Assembly: GCA_027295975.1 (NCBI GenBank)
Contig: JAPUJX010000557.1
Coordinates: 1-11,878, forward strand
Reading direction: 5' to 3'
Origin: Gammaproteobacteria bacterium
GTDB taxonomy: Bacteria; Pseudomonadota; Gammaproteobacteria; Pseudomonadales; Azotimanducaceae
DNA: 11,878 nucleotides
In this document: piece by piece, positions 1 to 6,796 of the stretch
Layout: each line of letters begins with the position of its first letter
Numbering within the stretch: the first letter of the stretch is position 1
Notes under the pieces: model-generated
Databases searched by the model: none
Told to the model about the DNA's origin: nothing
What the model saw: only the letters and a program-made list of their open reading frames with translations
Made by a program: the position numbers and the translations under genes

Positions 1-110
1 CCCGCCAGGCGTTCTGCCTGACGGTTCAAGCGTTGTTCTTCCTGTAATTGTTGCTCTATGGTTTCCAGGCTCTTTCTGGTCATAACCCGGGCAGGAGTTT
101 TGCCGTCCAT
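1..110 (-). CDS. Partial coiled-coil protein, possibly the N-terminus of a sensor histidine kinase
   Basis: Only the first 36 codons are present; the gene runs off the left edge. The reading begins MDGKTPARVMTRKSLETIEQ and continues as a charged Glu/Gln/Arg-rich helix ending in QAERLA. That kind of helix often sits just before the phospho-accepting histidine box of a kinase, but no catalytic domain is visible, so the identity is inference. I chose the ATG at 110 because GGAGA lies 7 bases upstream of it. An in-frame GTG at 158 and a second ATG at 83 are alternatives; the frame is closed upstream by the stop of the response regulator at 171-173. The 60-bp gap and shared strand suggest co-transcription after that regulator, which would fit a kinase and regulator pair. 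Confidence 0.55.
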   Translation of the reverse strand, partial: MDGKTPARVMTRKSLETIEQQLQEEQRLNRQAERLA

Positions 111-170
111 GAGATTGTCTCCGACAATCGAAATATTGCCCTTCCTGGAGTTGTTCACGCCCCAGTCATC

Positions 171-1889
171 CTAGCCCAGTTTTTTCCGAGCGCCGTACTG
201 CCTGTCGCCGGAACTCACCTCGAGAACGGGCAGTGCTTCAAACTCGGAAGGCACTACAGCCTTGCTGTACATGAAACCCTGTCCGCGTTGACAGCCATTT
301 TGAATCAGAAATTCCAGCTGTGTTTCGTTCTCGATGCCCTCTCCAATGGTTTGCTTGTTCAGCCCATCTGCAATTGACAGTATCGCCTTGCAGATTGCCG
401 TGCTTTCATCGTCCACACCGATGTCTTTGACGAACGCTCTATCGATTTTCAGTATGTCGATGGGGAAGCGGCGCAGGTAGTCCAGGCAAGAGTGACCCGT
501 GCCGAAATCGTCAATGGCGATTGCGAAACCAAAATCTTTGAGCATTTGCAAAGAGTCTTTTACGACATTCGAGTCTTGAATCAGGCAGGATTCAGTGAGT
601 TCAATTTCAATACTTTCTGGATTAACGTCGTATTTTGCTATCAGGCGCTGCAACTCTCGGTTGAAGTTGGGTTGATGCATCTGCCGCGGTGAGATATTTA
701 TGGCTATCCGCGGTGGCGCGGTTTCCGTATTGCACCAGGCGTTACTCTGGCGAAATGCCTCTTCAATGACCCAATAGCCGACATCGATGATTTGACCACT
801 CTCTTCGGCGATGCCGATGAACTCGTCCGGCATCACGAGCTTGTTCTTATGGTTCCATCTGATCAACGCTTCGGCGCCATCCAGCCGGTTGTCGGATAAA
901 CGGTACTGCGGCTGGTAGGCTAAAAAGAATTCATCGTTTTCGAGCCCCGAGCGGATTTCCTGCGCCACTCTATGTTGATGAACAATCCTGTTTTGCATTT
1001 TTTCCGTAAAAAACTTGAAACCATTGCGCCCGGCGGACTTCGCCTGATACATGGCTATATCCGCGTTCTTCAACAGCGATTCCGGGCTGCCTCGATCTTG
1101 CGGGAAAACCGTGATTCCAATGCTGGTTGTGATATTGACAATGCGCCCTTCCAATTCATACGGGTCTGCCAGAACCTTGATTAGCTTGCTCGCGGTAGCC
1201 TCCGCACCGGCCACGCCGTTGCGATCCTCCAGCAGAAGAGCGAACTCATCGCCGCCCATGCGGGCAAGGATATCGCCATCGCGCACACTCGCCGAGATTC
1301 TTTCGGAAACCGCAATGAGGAGTTTGTCACCGAAATGATGACCCAGCGTGTCGTTCACGCCTTTGAACCGATCGAGATCGAGAAACAGCAACGCAAGCAT
1401 GGTACCGTTTCGTTGTGCACGACTCACGGCTCTTTCAAGACAGTCGACAAAAAAATTACGATTGGGAATCTGGGTGAGCGAATCGAAAGCTGCCAGGTGC
1501 GCCAACTTGAGTTCGCTGCGTTTGCGCTCGATACCATATCGTACGGACCGCAAGATACCCTTACCATCGTCGTGCCACTTGACCAGGTAGTCCTGAACAC
1601 CCTGATTGAGAATTTCAATTGCGTAGTCTTCGTTTTCCTCGCCACTCAATACGACAATGGGGACGTCGGGTTTCGTCAGCTTTATTTTGCGAACACACTC
1701 CTCACCCGAAGCGTCAGGCAGGTGTAAATCCAGAATAACGACGTCGAAGTCGGTTTCTTCAAGATGGGTCAGCGCTTCGGACAAACACACAGCGTGCACA
1801 ATTTCAGGTGTAAGCGCCTTGTCTCTACCGAGACAAGCCTTAACAAACTTGGCATCCGCAAGTTCATCTTCCACCAACAATAACTTCAT
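171..1889 (-). CDS. Response regulator with GGDEF and EAL domains (c-di-GMP synthesis/degradation)
   Basis: This is a 572-residue cytoplasmic protein with three domains. The receiver domain (about 1-120) has the acidic pair E7/D8, phospho-acceptor D54 in VILDLHLP, S82 and K104. The GGDEF domain (about 130-295) opens with FDSLTQIPNR, has DLDRFK at 171-176 and an intact MGGDEF at 211-216. RDGD at 203-206 matches the RxxD inhibitory c-di-GMP site at the usual spacing. The EAL domain (about 305-550) keeps EAL at 340-342, N398, ELTE at 430-433, DDFGTG at 460-465, K481, E517/E520 and the QGF near the end. Both output domains therefore look catalytically competent, so the protein could make or hydrolyse c-di-GMP depending on phosphorylation. 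There is no membrane segment. The ATG start is preceded by AGGGG about 14 bases upstream. It lies upstream of the partial gene at the left edge. Family assignment is firm; the net enzymatic direction is unknown. Confidence 0.95.
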   Translation of the reverse strand: MKLLLVEDELADAKFVKACLGRDKALTPEIVHAVCLSEALTHLEETDFDVVILDLHLPDASGEECVRKIKLTKPDVPIVVLSGEENEDYAIEILNQGVQDYLVKWHDDGKGILRSVRYGIERKRSELKLAHLAAFDSLTQIPNRNFFVDCLERAVSRAQRNGTMLALLFLDLDRFKGVNDTLGHHFGDKLLIAVSERISASVRDGDILARMGGDEFALLLEDRNGVAGAEATASKLIKVLADPYELEGRIVNITTSIGITVFPQDRGSPESLLKNADIAMYQAKSAGRNGFKFFTEKMQNRIVHQHRVAQEIRSGLENDEFFLAYQPQYRLSDNRLDGAEALIRWNHKNKLVMPDEFIGIAEESGQIIDVGYWVIEEAFRQSNAWCNTETAPPRIAINISPRQMHQPNFNRELQRLIAKYDVNPESIEIELTESCLIQDSNVVKDSLQMLKDFGFAIAIDDFGTGHSCLDYLRRFPIDILKIDRAFVKDIGVDDESTAICKAILSIADGLNKQTIGEGIENETQLEFLIQNGCQRGQGFMYSKAVVPSEFEALPVLEVSSGDRQYGARKKLG

Positions 1890-1953
1890 TGGTTCTATTT
1901 CGTTCCCCTGTCTGCGAGCGTCATGCTTCTGAATGTCCTTTTCAGCCTGGCTA

Positions 1954-1965
1954 ATGCACGTGCAT
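1954..1965. promoter_or_regulatory. 12-bp perfect palindrome upstream of the response regulator, possible operator
   Basis: ATGCACGTGCAT reads the same on both strands and overlaps a second 8-bp palindrome, TGCATGCA, at 1961-1968. It lies 65-76 bp before the regulator's ATG, a position suited to a transcription-factor site. The binding protein is unknown and chance occurrence is possible. Confidence 0.35.
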
Positions 1966-2170
1966 GCACAGTGTAGTCATTCGGTGAATCCAATTGTTTG
2001 AGTGAGAGTCCGAAATGGGAACTGCGTCTTATTGATTGCGTGACTCACGGTTGAGACGGTACCAACAAAGGACTTTCATGGTCGAGGTGGTAACCGGGCC
2101 TGTTGGGTGATCATTGGCACACCCGGAATCGTGCTTGGTAAACTTCGGCGTAACATAGCTACACTCTCAG

Positions 2171-2190
2171 CTCGAAACAGAGGTTTCGAG
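2171..2190 (-). terminator. Hairpin directly after the symporter stop codon, terminator-like without a U-tract
   Basis: CTCGAAAC and GTTTCGAG form a perfect 8-bp stem around a 4-base loop (AGAG), beginning immediately after the symporter stop. On the minus strand no run of T follows, so it is not a classic intrinsic terminator. It may protect the mRNA 3' end or act with Rho. Confidence 0.4.
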
Positions 2191-3633
2191 TCAGGCTGAA
2201 GAGCGCCTCAGCGCCAGTTTTTCCAGAATCAATTGATGGCGCTCACGGGTCAACTTGTAGTGTGTATAACACCAGACAGACACAAAACCGAACGCCGCAA
2301 CATACGGACCATAAACAAGCCCCAGATTCACGATAGTCTCCGGGGGCACATCGGCAGCCGTTCTTATTGCCGTACCTCTAGGCCAGTCGATTAGATCCAG
2401 GGCAAAGCCAGAGATAATGTTGCCAATCCCCGTGGTGGCTTTTCCAGAAAAAGAACTCGCCGCAAAGAAAATCCCTTCCTGGCGTCTGCCGGTTTCAAAC
2501 TCGTGCTCATCCACGATGTCGGCAACCATGGATCCGAAGGCGACATTTGCTTGAACGGTACACATCCCCTGGACGAATCTCATGGCCATCAGGATTGGCA
2601 GGAGCAACTCGTCGGCGTTCTCTGGAAACCAGCCGAGCAGGCGCAGAAAAATTGGCAGGGATTGCCAGAACGGCCAGGAAAAAGCACCAAAAATCAGTCC
2701 GTTTTTCTTGCCAAAACGCCTGAAGAAAGCCGGACAGAAAAAAGCACCCATCATCACGCCGATGGGATACATGATCAGCAGCAGACCCAGCTTTTCCGTG
2801 GGCAATTCCCAGAAATAGGTCATCACGAAAAGATTCAAACCGCTATCTACGCCGACCATCACAAAAACGATCAGCACACCGAGAAACAGCCAGCGAAAAG
2901 ATCGCGAACCCATGGCATCCCGAATATCGAAGAGCACCTGCAGCAGAATCCTGGCAATCCGGGTGTGATTTCGGACCGCCGCTTTCGGCAGACCGGGTAT
3001 GAGGCGGCGGGTGCCCCAGGCGCTCCAGAAAATGCTCAATGCCATCAGCACGGCCAGCAGGAGCGCAAAAGGCGGATAGGCTTCCGCATTCAGCTGCCCA
3101 TACTGAAATTCCGGTGTTGGCGCGAAAAATACCCAGGCGCCCAGACCGTAAACCGACAACACCCCAACGTTGCTGAAGAACATGCGGAAACTCACCAGTG
3201 CCGAGCGTTCGTCGTAGTCCTCGCTCATCTCGGCACCCAGGGCGATATGCGGTACGTGATACAGCGACATGGAAGTACGCGTCGCGTTGCTGAAAACGAC
3301 CAGCCAGACGAACAATGCGGTATCGCCGCTCACCATCGGATGAAACAGAAAGTAGAACGAGACCGCCAGGGGTAATATGGAAGCGTACATAAAGGGATGA
3401 CGCCTGCCATAATTCGACCGCCAGTTGTCCGAAAGTGAACCCGCCAACGGATCGGTAAAGGCGTCAACGACTACCGCAACGCCAACGGCAATTCCGGCCA
3501 GCGTTCCGGGCATGCCGAGCACCTGGACATAATAGAAAATCAGGAAGGTGCCAAAAGCGCCGTTCTTCAACCCCTCTGCCGCCTGACCCACCCCAAAAGC
3601 GAGCTTCGTGTTGAAACCCAGTTTCCCGATCAT
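2191..3633 (-). CDS. MelB/GPH-type cation symporter (MFS_2 family)
   Basis: This 480-residue polytopic inner-membrane protein has about 12 hydrophobic segments. It belongs to the glycoside-pentoside-hexuronide:cation symporter branch of the major facilitator superfamily. The family signatures are clear: DAFTDPLAGSLSDN at 57-70, RSNYGRRHP at 72-80, and HVPHIALGAEMSEDYDER at 126-143. D57 and D61 have the same spacing as the D55/D59 pair that binds the coupling cation in MelB. The ATG start has GAGG 9 bases upstream. Despite the family name, such proteins in environmental Proteobacteria often sit beside catabolic oxygenases, and the substrate here is unknown. It is divergent from the PhyH-family dioxygenase gene across a 287-bp spacer, which suggests shared control and an uptake role for that gene set. 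Family is certain; substrate is not. Confidence 0.93.
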   Translation of the reverse strand: MIGKLGFNTKLAFGVGQAAEGLKNGAFGTFLIFYYVQVLGMPGTLAGIAVGVAVVVDAFTDPLAGSLSDNWRSNYGRRHPFMYASILPLAVSFYFLFHPMVSGDTALFVWLVVFSNATRTSMSLYHVPHIALGAEMSEDYDERSALVSFRMFFSNVGVLSVYGLGAWVFFAPTPEFQYGQLNAEAYPPFALLLAVLMALSIFWSAWGTRRLIPGLPKAAVRNHTRIARILLQVLFDIRDAMGSRSFRWLFLGVLIVFVMVGVDSGLNLFVMTYFWELPTEKLGLLLIMYPIGVMMGAFFCPAFFRRFGKKNGLIFGAFSWPFWQSLPIFLRLLGWFPENADELLLPILMAMRFVQGMCTVQANVAFGSMVADIVDEHEFETGRRQEGIFFAASSFSGKATTGIGNIISGFALDLIDWPRGTAIRTAADVPPETIVNLGLVYGPYVAAFGFVSVWCYTHYKLTRERHQLILEKLALRRSSA

Positions 3634-3736
3634 TGACTACTACCTCAGAGGCCTACCCGGTTATTCACGACAATCTACCATGGCCGTGTCCGTCACCCAT
3701 TCCACAACTTCCCGGAAACATGTTCACACCCCTGTT

Positions 3737-3762
3737 CAACAAGGTCGTCCACTCCCTTGTTG
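3737..3762. promoter_or_regulatory. Inverted repeat in the symporter/dioxygenase divergent spacer, candidate operator
   Basis: CAACAAGG and CCTTGTTG are perfect 8-bp arms separated by 10 bases, about 105-130 bp from the symporter start and 160 bp from the dioxygenase start. A symmetric site of this size is what a dimeric regulator would recognise, and the placement would let it control both genes. A direct repeat TGTTCA (3721 and 3733) lies beside it. No regulator gene is present in the window. The spacer as a whole (3634-3920) contains no gene I can support. Confidence 0.4.
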
Positions 3763-3884
3763 GTCACCCTTCGGCACCGTCGAGACAAGCGGGCCGCTTT
3801 ACGGACCGAATGGCTGATCAATTCATGTTACATTCGATGATCGCTCGCCGCGACCCACGACTGCCCGAGTTAGATGCTCTTCGT

Positions 3885-3897
3885 TCGACCGGGTCGA
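3885..3897. promoter_or_regulatory. 13-bp palindrome in the presumed leader of the PhyH-family gene
   Basis: TCGACC-G-GGTCGA is perfectly symmetric about one central base and ends 23 bp before the dioxygenase ATG. It could be an operator overlapping the promoter or leader. The 1-base centre makes it a poor RNA hairpin unless the loop opens. Confidence 0.3.
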
Positions 3898-3910
3898 CTT
3901 CATAATGATT

Positions 3911-3914
3911 GGAG
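3911..3914 (+). promoter_or_regulatory. Ribosome binding site that sets the PhyH-family start
   Basis: GGAG lies 6 bases before the ATG at 3921. It would overlap or directly touch the alternative starts (TTG at 3909, ATG at 3915), so it favours 3921. Confidence 0.6.
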
Positions 3915-3920
3915 ATGAGG

Positions 3921-4787
3921 ATGGACGAACATACCGAAATGAATCGATACCTTTATGACCTGCAAGGGTACCTGGTCATCGAAAACGTTTTGACATCTAC
4001 AGAGGTTGCCGGTCTGAACGCCGCCATTGATGCGCAGATCGATCCGATACCCACCGATTGGCGTGATACGGCCAACAACAACAAGCTCGGCATGTACAAA
4101 ATATACCGTTTTGGCATGGCCGGCGGCTCTTATCCATCGGGACCGGGCTTCCTCGTCTGGGGTGAGCTATTCTGCAGGCTGATCGATCACCCGGCGGTCA
4201 TGGATATCATGCGCTTCCAGCTCGGCGACTGCTTTCGGCTCGATCGGATCTTCGGCATGCGCATGGCCAAGGGTATGCCGAGCGGTATGCTGCATTCGGA
4301 CTATGGCGCATCGGCGCCGTTTACCCATGCCGAGCGTGGCCGGTATTTCCCCCAACCCGTACATCAGGCACTACACGGATTTGGCGTAGCCGCGTTCAAT
4401 CTAACCGACAGCGGCCCGGAAACCGGTGGACTGCGCGTCATCCCGGGCAGCCACCACAGTCACTTCAAGCTGCCGAAGAAGGTTCGCAGGGACGAACACA
4501 CCGACATCGTCGCCTGCCCAGAGGCACCAGCGGGCAGTGTGACCCTGTTCAGCGAGGCGACAACCCATGGCACGGCCGCGTGGACGGCGAGTCACGAACG
4601 CCGTTCGCTGCTCTACAAGTATTGTGCTTCGAATTTAACATGGTCGCGCACGCGGGTTACCGCGCCGGAAGACGTCGATCTCAGAACACGCCAGCGCAGG
4701 CTGCTGGAAGAACCCGCCGGCGGCGGCTGGTTTTTCTCGTCTATCTTCGAGGCCGACGAGGAGTTACAGCAGGGGAGCAAAAAGTAG
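3921..4787 (+). CDS. Phytanoyl-CoA dioxygenase (PhyH) family Fe(II)/2-oxoglutarate oxygenase
   Basis: This is a 288-residue soluble protein of the PhyH family, whose members hydroxylate or otherwise oxidise small molecules using Fe(II), O2 and 2-oxoglutarate. The iron-binding facial triad is visible: H125 and D127 in LHSDYG, and H216 in TTHGTAAW. R227/R228 in HERRSLLYKY is placed to hold 2-oxoglutarate. The core turn ETGGLRVIPGSHHSH (167-181) is typical of the family. The N-terminal LYDLQGYLVIENVL (11-24) is also the usual PhyH opening. Length matches bacterial members (about 270-300). It is transcribed away from the symporter and ends only 9 bp from the stop of the convergent DOPA-dioxygenase-like gene. 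Substrate cannot be predicted; PhyH relatives act on acyl chains, ectoine, halogenated compounds and natural products. Confidence 0.9.
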   Translation: MDEHTEMNRYLYDLQGYLVIENVLTSTEVAGLNAAIDAQIDPIPTDWRDTANNNKLGMYKIYRFGMAGGSYPSGPGFLVWGELFCRLIDHPAVMDIMRFQLGDCFRLDRIFGMRMAKGMPSGMLHSDYGASAPFTHAERGRYFPQPVHQALHGFGVAAFNLTDSGPETGGLRVIPGSHHSHFKLPKKVRRDEHTDIVACPEAPAGSVTLFSEATTHGTAAWTASHERRSLLYKYCASNLTWSRTRVTAPEDVDLRTRQRRLLEEPAGGGWFFSSIFEADEELQQGSKK

Positions 4788-4796
4788 ATATAACTG

Positions 4797-5150
4797 TCAG
4801 TCGGCGAAGATCGAGAGTTCAAGTTCGACGCTATCACCCAACCAATAGGCGTAGTCCGTATGATCCTTCAGATTATCGCCGGTTAGCGCATGAACCAGGA
4901 CGGTAAGGCCATTTCGGTTTTTGTCGATCCATGGAATGAATTCGTCGAAGTGTTTGCCGGCAAAGGTTATCTGGCAACTCCATTTCGGGTGGGGGCCAAT
5001 CGGTTTTTGATGAACTCTTCCGACCTTCAGGCCAAATAGCTCACCTGCCCGGCTGCACAAACCGGACGCAAACTCCAATGTATCGGCGTCGAAATACACA
5101 TGTGCGTGATAACCTTTATGAATGTTGATTGGGCGTTTGGTCTCAGTCAT
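4797..5150 (-). CDS. DOPA 4,5-dioxygenase family protein (extradiol-type ring cleavage)
   Basis: This is a 117-residue protein of the small DOPA_dioxygen family, whose characterised members cleave the ring of L-DOPA or similar catechols. Family signatures visible are GYHAHVYFDADT (13-24), IGPHPKWSCQ (51-60) and LVHALTGDNLKDHT (85-98). Conserved histidines H15, H17, H54, H87 and H97 are candidate metal ligands and acid/base residues. I chose the ATG at 5150, which has AGGAAG 9 bases upstream and gives the usual family length. A longer reading would need a TTG at 5186. It follows the SDR gene by 58 bp on the same strand, so the two are probably co-transcribed. A role cleaving a catechol made by neighbouring enzymes is plausible but inferred. 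Confidence 0.85.
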   Translation of the reverse strand: MTETKRPINIHKGYHAHVYFDADTLEFASGLCSRAGELFGLKVGRVHQKPIGPHPKWSCQITFAGKHFDEFIPWIDKNRNGLTVLVHALTGDNLKDHTDYAYWLGDSVELELSIFAD

Positions 5151-5208
5151 GGACGTTGACTTCCTGGTGACGCAGTTTCGAGACAAAATGGTCGGCCGGG
5201 TGACAAAC

Positions 5209-5961
5209 CTAATTATTCGCAGCCGACTTATCCCCGGGCGCCCGCACTATGAAAGCAGCCTTCTCTTGACTGACTTTGGCCCAGGTTTTACCGGTTTCCT
5301 CGGCGGTGAACAATTCCAACACCTCCCCGGCTACATGTTCAGTGGTCATGAACACTGCCTTGGGATGGCGCTGATCATGGGGAATAATTGCGGTGTCGAT
5401 ACCGCCGGGACATATCGCGTTGATCGTAATACCTCGGTCCGCCAGAGGTTCGGCCAGACTTCGAACCAACCCGGATACTGCATGTTTGCTCATCGCGTAA
5501 AGCGGATCCACCGCATAGGGCGTAATTCCCGCAAGGGAAGAAGTCACCACGACGCCGGCACCGGAGGAAAGCAGCGGAAGTAATGCCTGCAGACCAAAAA
5601 CGACACCATCCACGTTGACCCCCATCATGCGTCGATACCGATCCAATTGCATATTGGCAAACTGATAGTCTTCCAGGGGCGCATCCGGTGGCGCAATCTG
5701 GATACCTGCATTCAGATGAACGAATTTTGGCGTTCCCAATTCCTCCAGCAACGCGACGATTTTCCCCCAGTCCCGGGTTTGACTGACGTCGCAGTGGGCG
5801 TATTGCACACCGAGTTCGGCGGCCATCTGTTCTCCCGCTTCATCCTGCACGTCCAATGCGAGAACTTTTGCTCCGAGTTGAACCAGCGATTTTGTTACGG
5901 CGGCTCCGAGGCCGGAAGCGGCGCCGGTAACAACACAAATTTCATCGGCAAAAATTGACAT
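5209..5961 (-). CDS. Short-chain dehydrogenase/reductase (SDR), NAD-dependent type
   Basis: This is a 250-residue classical SDR. The cofactor motif TGAASGLG is at 12-19, and D37 at the end of the second strand (ALDVQD) favours NAD(H) over NADP(H). NAG is at 84-86, N116, catalytic S142 (with S141), and YAMSK at 155-159 gives Y155 and K159. CPGGIDT (184-190) follows as usual. All catalytic residues are present. I chose the ATG at 5961 because it places the Rossmann strand at the normal distance; a TTG at 6021 would add 20 atypical residues. It is likely first in an operon with the DOPA-dioxygenase-like gene, and it is divergent from the DUF1993/Rieske pair. It probably oxidises a hydroxyl or dihydrodiol, or reduces a ketone, in the same pathway. 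The substrate is unknown. Confidence 0.92.
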   Translation of the reverse strand: MSIFADEICVVTGAASGLGAAVTKSLVQLGAKVLALDVQDEAGEQMAAELGVQYAHCDVSQTRDWGKIVALLEELGTPKFVHLNAGIQIAPPDAPLEDYQFANMQLDRYRRMMGVNVDGVVFGLQALLPLLSSGAGVVVTSSLAGITPYAVDPLYAMSKHAVSGLVRSLAEPLADRGITINAICPGGIDTAIIPHDQRHPKAVFMTTEHVAGEVLELFTAEETGKTWAKVSQEKAAFIVRAPGDKSAANN

Positions 5962-6027
5962 CGATTGTTTCTCTACCTGTTTCCGGTTCGACCAGCCCAA
6001 AAGGCCCCTCTTTATCACCAAGCGCGC

Positions 6028-6041
6028 GCCCTGCTCAGGGC
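6028..6041. promoter_or_regulatory. Inverted repeat near the presumed SDR transcription start, possible operator
   Basis: GCCCTG and CAGGGC are perfect 6-base arms around a 2-base centre (CT). The repeat lies just downstream of the candidate -10 box of the SDR promoter on the minus strand, where a repressor could block initiation. Confidence 0.3.
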
Positions 6042-6043
6042 TA

Positions 6044-6072
6044 ACGATAATTTATCAGAGTCTCCTTAACAA
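6044..6072 (-). promoter_or_regulatory. Candidate sigma70-type promoter for the SDR/DOPA-dioxygenase-like pair
   Basis: On the minus strand TTGTTA (4 of 6 to the -35 consensus) and TATCGT (4 of 6 to the -10 consensus) are separated by 17 bp. Transcription would start about 75 bp before the SDR ATG. The match is moderate and untested. Confidence 0.35.
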
Positions 6073-6181
6073 ATATCCTCGACCACCGTGAACGTGCGCC
6101 CAGAGAAACAGCCGACATACAGCGTCACGGGCGGCGATCGGCAGACGCCCACGCCCGGGAACGGGTTCGTCAGAGATTTCC

Positions 6182-6210
6182 GTGACACACCAACCCGCGT
6201 CAGTGACAAT
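6182..6210 (+). promoter_or_regulatory. Candidate sigma70-type promoter for the DUF1993/Rieske pair
   Basis: GTGACA (5 of 6 to the -35 consensus) and GACAAT (4 of 6 to -10) have an ideal 17-bp spacer, ending 27 bp before the DUF1993 ATG. The position would give a short leader and argues against the longer reading starting at 6088. Together with the minus-strand candidate it makes the 276-bp spacer a divergent promoter region. Confidence 0.4.
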
Positions 6211-6237
6211 GCCAGGATCAATCCAGTCGAGATATTT

Positions 6238-6759
6238 ATGTCAATTTCACTATACGACCTCAGCGTGGGAACTTATCTTCAAGTCGTAGGCAGTACCGCA
6301 GCATTCCTGGAGAAAGGCGCCGCCCATTGCGTGGAGCACGAAATCGCATTGGATGACGTGGTGGGAACAAGCCTGTACCCGGACATGTCGAGCTTTCATT
6401 TTCAGGCAGTCAGCGTGGCGCACCATTCCATGGGCGCAATCAAAGGCATGTTGGCGGGAGAATTTGCCCCACCAACGGGTTATCCCGAAACGGATTTCGG
6501 CGGTCTGCAAGGACTTATCAACAATACCCTCGATGAACTCAAAGCGCTGGATGCCGATACCGTAAACGCGCTGAGTGGAGGAAGTATAGTTTTCAAGCTC
6601 GGTGAAAATAGAATCCCATTCACCAACGAAAATTTCGTGATGTCGTTTTCCCTGCCTAACCTGTTTTTCCATGCGACAACCGCGTATGACATTCTGCGAA
6701 TGACCGGTGTTCCCATTGGCAAGCGTGATTTTCTCGGACAGATGAGGATGGGCGTATAA
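6238..6759 (+). CDS. DUF1993 family protein
   Basis: This is a 173-residue soluble protein recognised as DUF1993 from its N-terminus (MSISLYDLSVGTYLQ), YPDMSSFHFQ at 47-56, and the C-terminal SFSLPNLFFHATTAYDILR (136-154), followed by GVPIGKRDFLG. The family is related to the DinB/YfiT four-helix proteins. H54, H62/H63 and H145 are the kind of spaced histidines that bind metal in that fold, though this is inference. The length fits the family (about 165-175). I took the ATG at 6238; the frame is open back to a GTG at 6088, but the extra 50 residues are Pro/Arg-rich and unlike the family. The Shine-Dalgarno is weak. It ends 37 bp before the Rieske oxygenase gene, so the two are probably co-transcribed. 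The function is not established. Confidence 0.85.
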   Translation: MSISLYDLSVGTYLQVVGSTAAFLEKGAAHCVEHEIALDDVVGTSLYPDMSSFHFQAVSVAHHSMGAIKGMLAGEFAPPTGYPETDFGGLQGLINNTLDELKALDADTVNALSGGSIVFKLGENRIPFTNENFVMSFSLPNLFFHATTAYDILRMTGVPIGKRDFLGQMRMGV

Positions 6760-6786
6760 CGTTGTCTGACTCGACTATTCGGATAG

Positions 6787-6791
6787 GGAGG
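6787..6791 (+). promoter_or_regulatory. Strong ribosome binding site supporting a GTG start for the Rieske gene
   Basis: GGAGG sits 5 bases before the GTG at 6797, within AGGGAGGG. No ATG lies close in frame, and the following residues match the family N-terminus, so the GTG start is well supported. Confidence 0.7.
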
Positions 6792-6796
6792 GTGTT

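Larger units (their letters stand above)
1890..2190. other. Non-coding spacer between response regulator and symporter genes
   Basis: No convincing gene is seen in these 301 bases. Both flanking genes are on the minus strand, so the spacer holds the 3' end of the symporter transcript and the promoter region of the response regulator. A hairpin abuts the symporter stop and a 12-bp palindrome sits about 65 bp before the regulator start. I found no good -35/-10 pair. Confidence 0.6.

Noticed and set aside
48..377. Open frames on the plus strand across the c-di-GMP regulator (also at 972-1184, 1335-1727 and others)
   Set aside because: All are antisense shadows of the REC-GGDEF-EAL gene, with no domain or ribosome site.
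2503..3375. Long open frame (290 codons) on the plus strand opposite the symporter gene
   Set aside because: It lies wholly antisense to a certain MFS gene, its product is His/Gln/Arg-rich with no recognisable domain, and such frames are a common by-product of the codon use of a real gene.
3633..3905. 90-codon open frame filling the divergent spacer
   Set aside because: It begins with TTG overlapping the symporter start codon, has no ribosome site or domain, and occupies a region with regulatory repeats.
5962..6021. 20-residue extension of the SDR from a TTG
   Set aside because: Non-ATG start and residues unlike the family; the ATG at 5961 gives the normal distance to the TGxxxGxG motif.
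6088..6237. N-terminal extension of the DUF1993 frame from a GTG
   Set aside because: The added residues are Pro/Arg-rich and foreign to the family, and a good candidate promoter lies within this stretch.
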